Source of the DNA: Pseudomonas sp. UBA2684
GTDB lineage: Bacteria > Pseudomonadota > Gammaproteobacteria > Pseudomonadales > Pseudomonadaceae
Length of the DNA: 64,000 bases
Assembly: GCA_002354655.1 (NCBI GenBank)
Contig: DELY01000041.1
Location: 103,876 to 167,875 of the forward strand
Reading direction: 5' to 3'
The notes under the pieces were generated by a model. It was not told where the DNA came from and made no database searches. It saw only the letters and a list, made by a program, of their open reading frames with translations. The position numbers and the translations under genes were made by a program. Shown here one piece after another: positions 53,480-61,020 of this stretch; position 1 is the stretch's first letter, and every line of letters begins with the position of its first letter.

Positions 53480-53980
53480 ATGCCAGGGACCCTGCGTTTT
53501 ATGATCGAGAACGACTACCTACTCGCCTGGGGCGCCTATGCCATCGCCGCGCTCGGTTGCCTATTGGTCTGGTTCCGCCTGACCCGCTGGATGTGGCGTT
53601 ATCTGCGCGAACCGCTGCGGGTATTGGTGGCGATCCTGCTGCTGACACCGACCATCGTCGACCCGGCCAAGGAGCTGTTTGCCCCGGCCATCGCCATTAC
53701 TGCCCTGGACTTACTGTTTCAGGTGGGCAATAACGCCTGGCGCGCGGTGGCCGATCTGGCCATGTATGGGCTGATCGCCTTTGCGTTGTACCTGTTGTTC
53801 GTGGTGATCCGTTGGCCGTTGGAGCGCTGGTGGAAGGGTCGGCGTGGCCCGCTTGCGCAGCCCGACGACGAGGATGCGCCGACCCTGCGCGAAATGCTGG
53901 AGCAAGAACGCGGCGACGCCGGTGATAGCCGTTATGACCAGCGTGGCGAACGCCGTTTGCGCGTCGAGCCGCGCCTCTGA
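53480..53980 (+). CDS. conserved membrane protein of unknown function
   Basis: A 166-aa protein with three to four membrane segments (about residues 13-35, 48-65, 70-90 and 92-118) and a charged C-terminal tail (DEDAPTLREMLEQERGD) that is cytoplasmic by the positive-inside rule. ATG 53480 or ATG 53501 (MIEND) are both possible. From memory a homologue lies between the oligopeptidase and HIT genes in P. aeruginosa as well. Confidence 0.75.
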   Translation: MPGTLRFMIENDYLLAWGAYAIAALGCLLVWFRLTRWMWRYLREPLRVLVAILLLTPTIVDPAKELFAPAIAITALDLLFQVGNNAWRAVADLAMYGLIAFALYLLFVVIRWPLERWWKGRRGPLAQPDDEDAPTLREMLEQERGDAGDSRYDQRGERRLRVEPRL

Positions 53981-54061
53981 TCGACACTTGCTACTCGCGA
54001 GCAGCGCTTGCACCTATCTCGTCAGGCGTTCAGCATGGGCCTTTGCGCACAAGGAGGGCTT

Positions 54062-54508
54062 ATGGACTGTGTGTTCTGCGCTATCGCCGCTAATCGCTTG
54101 CCGGCGCAGCGGGTCTATGAAGACGAGCACTTCATTGTCTTGCTGGATATTTTCCCCTTGCGTCCGGCTCACGTCCTGATCGTCAGTCGCGAACACGCGC
54201 CGTTGCTTGAGCATCTATCCGCCGCCGCCCGTGACCGTCTGCTTAGCCTTGGCCAGCGCGTCGCCGCGGCCTTGCGTGCGCTTGATTACGGGCGCGACGG
54301 GATCAACCTGTTGCTCAACGATGGCCCGGCGTCGAACCAGCACGTGCCGCACCTGCATCTGCACCTGATTCCGCGGCGCTCCGGCGATGTACCGCAACTT
54401 ATTTGGCGGGCGCTGACGCGTTTTCTACCGCTGCGGCGTAAGCGCTTGGAGGCGCGTTTGCAGCACGAAGCCGAACAATTGCGCAACGCCTTGAATCGAG
54501 AGTTTTAG
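54062..54508 (+). CDS. HIT family protein
   Basis: A 148-aa histidine triad nucleotide-binding protein. ATG 54062 follows AAGGAGGG by a few bases, the best Shine-Dalgarno in the window. The N-terminal CVFCAI zinc-type Cys pair and the HVPHLHLHLIPR triad, with the nucleophile His in the middle, identify the Ap4A/AMP-lysine hydrolase group. The substrate is not known. It is 2 bp from the amidotransferase gene. Confidence 0.9.
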   Translation: MDCVFCAIAANRLPAQRVYEDEHFIVLLDIFPLRPAHVLIVSREHAPLLEHLSAAARDRLLSLGQRVAAALRALDYGRDGINLLLNDGPASNQHVPHLHLHLIPRRSGDVPQLIWRALTRFLPLRRKRLEARLQHEAEQLRNALNREF

Positions 54509-54510
54509 CC

Positions 54511-55284
54511 ATGTGTGAGTTACTGGGTATGAGCGCCAATGTGCCCACCGATATCGTCTTCAGCTTTACCGGGCTGATGCAGCGCGGCGGGCGCACCGGG
54601 CCGCACCGTGATGGCTGGGGCATCGGTTTTTACGAGGGGCGTGGCCTGCGCCTGTTTCAGGACCCGCGTGCGAGCAGCGAGTCGGAGGTGGCGCACTTGG
54701 TGCAACGCTACCCAATCAAGAGCGAGGTGGTGATCGGCCATATTCGCCAGGCCAATGTCGGCCGCGTGTGTTTGGCCAATACCCACCCGTTCGTGCGCGA
54801 GTTGTGGGGCCGTAACTGGTGTTTTGCGCACAATGGCCAGTTGGCCGACTTTCATCCGCAGCCGAGCTTCTATTGGCCGGTCGGCGATACCGACAGCGAG
54901 GCGGCGTTTTGCGATCTGCTCAATCGCCTGCGGGCGGCGTTCCCTTCGCCAGTACCGGTCGCGGCGCTGTTACCCAACCTGGTCAGCGCGTGTGCGGCGT
55001 TTCGCAAACACGGCGTATTCAATTGCCTGCTCAGCGATGGCGACTGGTTATTCAGCTTCTGCTCGACCAAGCTGGCGCACATCACGCGGCGTGCGCCGTT
55101 TGGCCCCGCACACTTGAAAGATGCCGACATGCGTGTGGATTTCCAGGCCGAGACCACGGCCAATGATGTGGTGACGGTGCTGGCCACCGAGCCACTGACC
55201 GATAACGAGCGCTGGAGCCTTTACCAGCCGGGCGAGTGGCGCCTGTGGCGAGGCGGCGAGTGTGTGGCGCAGGGTAACGCTTAG
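54511..55284 (+). CDS. class II glutamine amidotransferase (YafJ-like)
   Basis: A 257-aa Ntn-type glutaminase. After Met removal the nucleophile Cys2 is at the N-terminus (CELLGMSAN), followed by HRDGWGIGFYEG, GHIRQANVGRVCLANTHPF and FAHNGQLADFHP. No synthase domain is attached. The YafJ group is widespread but without a proven partner. It follows the HIT gene by 2 bp. Confidence 0.9.
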   Translation: MCELLGMSANVPTDIVFSFTGLMQRGGRTGPHRDGWGIGFYEGRGLRLFQDPRASSESEVAHLVQRYPIKSEVVIGHIRQANVGRVCLANTHPFVRELWGRNWCFAHNGQLADFHPQPSFYWPVGDTDSEAAFCDLLNRLRAAFPSPVPVAALLPNLVSACAAFRKHGVFNCLLSDGDWLFSFCSTKLAHITRRAPFGPAHLKDADMRVDFQAETTANDVVTVLATEPLTDNERWSLYQPGEWRLWRGGECVAQGNA

Positions 55285-55349
55285 GGCGCTGGAGTGTTAT
55301 CCGGCTAAGTACAAGGGCGGCCCGGACGATCCGGGTTAGGGGGGCACGA

Positions 55350-55874
55350 ATGTTTAAAAGTTATCTACGACTGGCGCTGTTTGCCTTGGGCTTGCTGGTG
55401 GGGGTGCAGGTGCCGGGGTTTATCGACGATTACAGCAAGCGCGTCGAGGCTCACCGGATGGAGTCCGAGCAGGGGTTGAAGGGCTTTCGTGAAACCGCCA
55501 AGCGCTTTTTCAAGGGCGACTTGGATGCCTTGGTCACGCATTACCAGGCGAGCAACGATCCGGTGATGCGCAGCGATGCACAAAGCGTTGCTTTTCTGGT
55601 CGACCGTGCCGGTTACCTCGACCTGGAATGGCAGGCCATGCAAGGCCCTTGGTATGCGCAGGTCTGGCACCTGACGAGCGCGGCCGACCCCGAGTTGTTG
55701 CAAGAAACCTACAACGCCTACCGGTATCAGGTGTTGTTGGCGCCGCAAGCCATCGCCTGGGGCATTGTCTGCGCCTTGCTGTTGGCCTGGATCGTCGAGC
55801 TGTTGCTGCTGGCAGTCAGCTGGGTATTCGGGGCCCGCCAGGATCAGCGCGCACAGGCGCGCCATTGGCGTTGA
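55350..55874 (+). CDS. DUF2937 family membrane protein
   Basis: A 174-aa protein with one N-terminal and one C-terminal membrane helix (about residues 5-25 and 128-158) around a soluble periplasmic-type domain. FALGLLVGVQVPGFIDDYSKRVEAH is typical for DUF2937. Function unknown. It is convergent with the type I secretion operon, with only 10 bp between stops. Confidence 0.8.
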   Translation: MFKSYLRLALFALGLLVGVQVPGFIDDYSKRVEAHRMESEQGLKGFRETAKRFFKGDLDALVTHYQASNDPVMRSDAQSVAFLVDRAGYLDLEWQAMQGPWYAQVWHLTSAADPELLQETYNAYRYQVLLAPQAIAWGIVCALLLAWIVELLLLAVSWVFGARQDQRAQARHWR

Positions 55875-55884
55875 TTGGCGCGCG

Positions 55885-57228
55885 TCAAAAGCCCAAGACC
55901 AACTCCGGGCCAAGGTAGGTATTGGCCTGGTTGATGTCGTCATCGCCGAGCAGGCCAACCGCGGCGGCCAATTGTAGGCGCGCGAGCAGGTAGCGCAATT
56001 TGGCTTCGAGCAGGTCGCGGCGGGCGATGAACACCTGTTCTTCGGCATTCAATATATCGACATTGGTACTGGAACCGGCGAGGAAGCCTTTCTTCGCCGA
56101 GTCCTGTGCCCGCTCGGTGGACATCACGGCTTGCTGCAACGCGCGGATACGTGCCTGACCGCTCTGTACGCCACGAAATTCACGAGTGGTGGCGGAGAAC
56201 ACTTCCTCTCGGGTGGCGTTCAACTCTTCTCCTGCCTGTTCACGGCTGGCTACCGCTTGGCGCACCTGGGCACTTACCGCACCGCCGGAAAACAGCGGCA
56301 TATTGAACTCCACGCCGGCCGAGGCGTAACGGTTCTGCTGGTCGATGGTGGAGATCGAATCGCTTTGGCTGTCGGTATAGCCGAGCACCAGGTCGAGGGT
56401 CGGCCAATGCCCGCTGTTGGCGCGTTTGACTTCTTCTTCTGCCACGCCTTGGCTGTAATGCTTGGCGCGCAGTGTCGGGTTGTTCGCCTGGGCCTGGCTC
56501 AGCCAGGCTTGCAGGTTATTCGGTTGCAGGGCTGGGGTCGGAAAGTCATTGCGCAAGGTGGCGACATGTTCCGGGACTTCGCCGAGCATTTCCTGCAACA
56601 GGCGTAGCGCAATCAGCAGATTGTCCTGCGCTTCGATCAGCTCGGCCAGTGCCAGGTCGCGGCGAGCGGTCGCCTGGTCGACGTCGGTGATGGTGCCGTC
56701 GCCAAGGTCGAAGCGCCGTTGCGCCGCTGCGACTTGCTGCTCGAAGGCCTTGAGTTTGGCATTCGCCAGGTCGATGGTTTCGCGGGTCAGCAGCACATCG
56801 AAATAACGACTGGCCAAGCGCACGGCGACGTTCTGGGTTTTTGCGTCGAACACCGCTTCGCTGTAGTCGGCGCGCTGCTTGCCTTGGCGATATTCGGCGA
56901 GCTTTTGTCGGTTGAACAGCGGTTGGCGCAATTGCACCGCCATGTTTTCCGAGTCGTAGTTCAGGTCGCTCTCGACCGAGTTGCCCAGCGGGTTGTCTTG
57001 CTCCTGGGTGCCATCGACGCGGCTCTTGCTGGCGCTGGCGTTGAGCTGCGGCAATAAGCCGGCGCGGCCCAGGGCCCGGCTCTCCAGGCCTGCATCGCGT
57101 TCGTGCACGGCGGCTCGGTAGATCGGGCCTTGCAACTGCATCAGTTGCCAGGCGTCCTGCAAGTCCAGGGCGTAAGCTGGGACGCTGGCCAGACAGGCCA
57201 GGCAAATAAGGGTTAGGCGATCCGCCAT
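55885..57228 (-). CDS. TolC family outer-membrane channel of a type I secretion system
   Basis: A 447-aa TolC-type protein. The start at 57228 follows AAGGAGC, which lies within the end of the adaptor gene; the signal peptide ends at YALDLQD. Two coiled-coil repeats with FDLGDGTITDVDQA and the sequence KKGFLAGSSTNVDILNAEEQVF are the paired signatures of TolC/AprF/PrtF channels. It is the last gene of the three-gene secretion operon and completes the channel across the outer membrane. Confidence 0.92.
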   Translation of the reverse strand: MADRLTLICLACLASVPAYALDLQDAWQLMQLQGPIYRAAVHERDAGLESRALGRAGLLPQLNASASKSRVDGTQEQDNPLGNSVESDLNYDSENMAVQLRQPLFNRQKLAEYRQGKQRADYSEAVFDAKTQNVAVRLASRYFDVLLTRETIDLANAKLKAFEQQVAAAQRRFDLGDGTITDVDQATARRDLALAELIEAQDNLLIALRLLQEMLGEVPEHVATLRNDFPTPALQPNNLQAWLSQAQANNPTLRAKHYSQGVAEEEVKRANSGHWPTLDLVLGYTDSQSDSISTIDQQNRYASAGVEFNMPLFSGGAVSAQVRQAVASREQAGEELNATREEVFSATTREFRGVQSGQARIRALQQAVMSTERAQDSAKKGFLAGSSTNVDILNAEEQVFIARRDLLEAKLRYLLARLQLAAAVGLLGDDDINQANTYLGPELVLGF

Positions 57229-57229
57229 G

Positions 57230-58576
57230 TCATTGCTCCTTGAAGGCGCCGTCGACTCGCTCAAGCATAGGCTTCATCAGGTAACTCATCAGGTTACGTT
57301 CGCCGGTCTTGATCGTCACGGTGGCGGGCATGCCGGGGCGAATGCGGTTGCTGCCGAGCATGTCCATACCCGCCGAGGTGACCTCGACCTGGGCCAGGTA
57401 GTAGGGCTGCTTGTTGGTTTCGTCGACTAAACGGTCGGCCGATATGGTCAGTACCCGCCCGGGAATGTTCGGTGTTTGCGCATGGTTGAAGGCCGGGAAG
57501 GCGATATCCACTGGCAGCCCCGGAGTCATCTTGTCGATGGCCTGCACCGGAATCATCGCGTCCACTTGCAGCGGTTCGTCCGCCGGTACCACATCCATGA
57601 TCTCCGCGCCGGGTTGGATCACGCCGCCGACCGTCGAGACATTCAAACCGAGAATCACCCCGTCGATGGGCGAACGGATCACCGTATTGGTGACTTCGTA
57701 ATCGAGCGCGCGCAAACGGTCGGTGAGGGCGGTGGTTTCTTTTTGCGCATCGGTCAGCTGCGACTGCACTTCCTTCTGGAAGTCCTGCTCCAGTTGCAGA
57801 ATGCGCAGCTTCAGCTCGGCGATCTGGTTGCGCGTGCGGCCGATGTCGGCAATGTTCTGTGCCAGTGAAGCGCTGAGTTCTGCTGCATTGCGCTCCAGTT
57901 CGAGCATGCGATTGCGCGTGACATAGCCTTCGGCGGCCAGGCTGCGCACTCCTTCGAGCTCCTGGTTGAGCAGTTTGATCTGCGCATAGCGAGAGCCCTG
58001 TACCTGGCGCAGGCCTTTGAGTTGCTCTTCGGCGCCGAGGATATTTTCCCGGAGAATACCGGCTTCACCAGTTAGTGCGGCGCGGCGTGTGTTGAACAGC
58101 CGTTGTTGCAGGGTCATCGAGTCGTTCAGCCGCGGGTCGTTGGCGAAGTGGTTGATCAGTTCGGGGTCGAAGGTCACTTCAGCCAAGCCGTCGCGCTCGG
58201 CCTGCAAGCGGTTTTCCACAGTACGCACCACGATGTACTGGGCGCTGACCACGCCCAGCTCGGCAATCGCGCGGGTCGAATCGAGTTCGATCAGGGCCTG
58301 GTTGCGTTTCACCAGATCGCCTTCGCGCACCAGAATGGCGTCAACCGAGCCGCCGGTCAGGTGCTGGATGGTCTTGCGGTTGTCGGTGACGTTGACGGTG
58401 GCGTTGGCCACCACCCCGGCATCCAGTGGCGCCATGCTGGCCCACAGAATAAACCCGCCAAAGCCCGCGACCACCAGCCACAGGCCCCAACGGCTGGGGC
58501 TTCGGTCGTCGGTGTCGATCTCTTGCTCGGGGTCGACCGGGACTAGGTTTTTACGTTCAAACTCAAGATTCGACAT
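57230..58576 (-). CDS. HlyD family periplasmic adaptor of a type I secretion system
   Basis: A 448-aa membrane fusion protein. Residues 1-27 are cytoplasmic, 28-48 form the membrane anchor (GLWLVVAGFGGFILWASMA). A long coiled coil (about 140-280) and the lipoyl and beta-barrel domains follow, with RSPIDGVILGLNVSTVGGVI. This is the AprE/PrtE/HlyD type. It begins 6 bp after the ABC gene. It bridges the ABC exporter and TolC. Confidence 0.93.
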   Translation of the reverse strand: MSNLEFERKNLVPVDPEQEIDTDDRSPSRWGLWLVVAGFGGFILWASMAPLDAGVVANATVNVTDNRKTIQHLTGGSVDAILVREGDLVKRNQALIELDSTRAIAELGVVSAQYIVVRTVENRLQAERDGLAEVTFDPELINHFANDPRLNDSMTLQQRLFNTRRAALTGEAGILRENILGAEEQLKGLRQVQGSRYAQIKLLNQELEGVRSLAAEGYVTRNRMLELERNAAELSASLAQNIADIGRTRNQIAELKLRILQLEQDFQKEVQSQLTDAQKETTALTDRLRALDYEVTNTVIRSPIDGVILGLNVSTVGGVIQPGAEIMDVVPADEPLQVDAMIPVQAIDKMTPGLPVDIAFPAFNHAQTPNIPGRVLTISADRLVDETNKQPYYLAQVEVTSAGMDMLGSNRIRPGMPATVTIKTGERNLMSYLMKPMLERVDGAFKEQ

Positions 58577-58582
58577 GCTCCG

Positions 58583-60322
58583 TCACTCCTTGGTCTTGAC
58601 CGACGCCAGGGTCGGCGCGCCCATGGCGCTGGGCATCGCACTGGCCTGACGCAGTGCGCTGAAGACTTCATCGCGACTGCCGAACATCTGCACCGCGCCA
58701 TCGCGCAGCATCAGCACCTTGTCCACCATGTTCAGCACCGTGGGGCGGTGGGAGATCAGCACCAGGGTCTTGCCGCGGCGTTTAAGATCGATCAGGGCTT
58801 GGATCAAAGCGGCTTCGCCGACATCGTCGAGGCTGGCGTTCGGCTCATCTAGCACGATCAGCGACGGCTCGCCATACAGTGCGCGGGCCAGGCCGATGCG
58901 TTGTTTTTGTCCGCCGGACAACGAGCCGCCATCGGTGCTCAGGCGGGTGTCGTAGCCCTGCGGCAGGCGCAGGATCATTTCGTGAACGCCGGCCTGCTTG
59001 GCCGCGAGGATCACCGCTTCGCTGTCGATCTCGCCGAAGCGCGCGATGTTTTCCGCGATGCTGCCTTCAAACAGTTCGACATCCTGCGGCAGGTAACCGA
59101 GCCAGGGCCCGAGTTCCTCTTTATTCCAGTGAAATATATCGGCGCCATCGAGGCGCACTTTGCCGGCTATGGCCGGCCATACGCCGACCAGCAAGCGCGC
59201 CAGGGTCGATTTGCCCGAGGCGGAGGGGCCGATGATGCCCAGCGCCTCGCCGGGCGACAGGTTGAACGATACGCCGCGCAGGATGCCGATGCTCGTGCCG
59301 GGTGCATTGGTGAATGCGCTTTCTACGGCAAGCATGCCCACGGGTTTGGGCAGTGGCATGGACGGTTTTTGCGCGGGGAAGTCGCCCAGCAGTGCTCCCA
59401 GGCGACCCCAGGCCGCGCGGCTGGACAGCAACTGTTTCCAGGCGGCAATCACTTGCTCGACGGGGGCCAGCGCCCGGCCGGTGAGGATGGAGCTGGCGAT
59501 CATCATCCCTGGGGTGATTTTGCCTTCGATCGCCAGCAGCGCGCCGGTGCCGAGAATCAGCGATTGCAGGGTGATCCGCACGAAGCGCGTGGCGCCGTTG
59601 ATATAGGCCGCCCGGTCCGATGCCAGGGTCTGCATCTCAAGGATGTGCAGGTAGTTGCCGAACCAGCGTTGGCGGATGGCCGGCAGCATGCCCATGGCTT
59701 CGATGACTTCGGCGTTGCGCAGGTTGTTGTTGGCGAAACTGCCGGACACCAGCGACGCCTGGTTGGCTTCGGCCAGCGGTTTGCGGGTACTGATTTCAGT
59801 CAAGTAAGCCAGGCCGACCAGCAATAACGAACCAATCAGGGTAATCAACCCCAGCAGCGGATGAATCAGGTAGGTTACCAGCAGGTAAATGGGGGTCCAG
59901 GGCGCATCGAAGAAGGCGAACAGGCCATTGCCGGTGATAAATTGACGCACCTGTGACAAGTCTTGCAGGGCTTGTGCCGGGTTACCGCCGGCACGGCGCA
60001 GGTTACGTTCGAACGCGGCACCAAATATACGTTTGTTGAGCATCATATCGAGGCGGTTACCGACCCGGATCAGCACGCTCGAGCGGACCACTTCCAGCAG
60101 CGCCATCAGCACGTACAGGCCCACGACCAGCAGGGTCAGCATCAGCAGGGTGGTGACGTTGCTGCTGACCAGGGCGCGGTCGTAGACCTGCAGCATGTAC
60201 ACCGCCGGCGTCAGCATCAGCAGGTTGATCACCCCGCTGAACGCCGCCAGCACATAGAAGGTTCGACGCAGGCGAAACAGCACCTCTGCCAGCTCGGAGC
60301 GTGGGGACGGCGACATGTCCAT
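58583..60322 (-). CDS. type I secretion ABC exporter (PrtD/AprD type)
   Basis: A 579-aa half-transporter with six membrane helices (to about residue 310) and a C-terminal ATPase. Walker A is GPSASGKST at 365-373, the signature LSGGQKQRIGLARALYG, Walker B LIVLDEPNASLDD and the H-loop in VLISHRP. No N-terminal C39 peptidase domain is present, as expected for RTX exporters of the AprD class. GGAGG lies just before ATG 60322. It is divergent from the RTX peroxidase gene, its likely cargo. Confidence 0.93.
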   Translation of the reverse strand: MDMSPSPRSELAEVLFRLRRTFYVLAAFSGVINLLMLTPAVYMLQVYDRALVSSNVTTLLMLTLLVVGLYVLMALLEVVRSSVLIRVGNRLDMMLNKRIFGAAFERNLRRAGGNPAQALQDLSQVRQFITGNGLFAFFDAPWTPIYLLVTYLIHPLLGLITLIGSLLLVGLAYLTEISTRKPLAEANQASLVSGSFANNNLRNAEVIEAMGMLPAIRQRWFGNYLHILEMQTLASDRAAYINGATRFVRITLQSLILGTGALLAIEGKITPGMMIASSILTGRALAPVEQVIAAWKQLLSSRAAWGRLGALLGDFPAQKPSMPLPKPVGMLAVESAFTNAPGTSIGILRGVSFNLSPGEALGIIGPSASGKSTLARLLVGVWPAIAGKVRLDGADIFHWNKEELGPWLGYLPQDVELFEGSIAENIARFGEIDSEAVILAAKQAGVHEMILRLPQGYDTRLSTDGGSLSGGQKQRIGLARALYGEPSLIVLDEPNASLDDVGEAALIQALIDLKRRGKTLVLISHRPTVLNMVDKVLMLRDGAVQMFGSRDEVFSALRQASAMPSAMGAPTLASVKTKE

Positions 60323-60452
60323 ATAGAACCTCCAGTACTGCAGGTCACGGAGTGCTTAGCCGGGGCTAAGGCTGTTTGCCGTCCGCCCCTGGCGGTCAAG
60401 GTCATGCGCCAAAAAACGCTCACATCGGCGCTGAAGGGGGACTTGCCCACTA

Positions 60453-60482
60453 GGTATAGATTGGGTTTTCGACTTCGTGCAA
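60453..60482 (-). promoter_or_regulatory. candidate promoter of the type I secretion operon
   Basis: On the minus strand TTGCAC (60482-60477) and TATACC (60458-60453) are 18 bp apart. Transcription would start near 60446, 124 nt before the ABC gene. Confidence 0.45.
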
Positions 60483-61020
60483 GGCGTTTTGGTCGCTGAG
60501 CACAACTGTTTTTCGCGAGCTGAGCTTATTTATTCTCTTTTATTAGTAGTGACTTATGATTTCCAAGGGGTTTTGCTGTTCAGACCGACGGTATATTGAC
60601 AAGGCTAAGTACTGAGACTTTAGTCTAATCGTGTGTAACAGCTGACGAAGCATGCTGCGCAGGAGAGGGCGCGGTGGCTTATGTCGGTCGAGAACGCGTA
60701 GAGAAGAACCATGAGCACAGACTCGTTTCACCGCATAACACGCTCGTCACCGCTAGGGCATTTCTTCGATCCCCAGTTCCACGGGCCTCCTATTGCCTGA
60801 CGTTCAACACGGGAGCTGCAAGCTCGGTGTTGATGGGACGACCCCAACTCTGATCGAACACTGATGAGCGTAAGCATCTCGGTGCGAGCAGCGTTTGGCC
60901 TTTATCCCAAGGACTATCAGTTTTCTGTATTGCAACGCTGAGCCACGCCTTTGCGAGGGTTTGCATGCACGTGGCTTCCTGTTTTTTGCGTTTCGCGCGC
61001 TGAGCATCGAGGACACAGAA
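60483..61020. other. divergent intergenic region upstream of the RTX peroxidase
   Basis: The full gap between the ABC and peroxidase starts is 698 bp. It contains an AT-rich block (60530-60560), a possible plus-strand promoter TTGACA (60596-60601) with TTTAGT 17 bp downstream (60619-60624) overlapping the palindrome AGACTTTAGTCT, and a GC-poorer leader up to GAGGA at 61009-61013. No convincing small gene was found. Its length suggests room for activator binding. Confidence 0.5.
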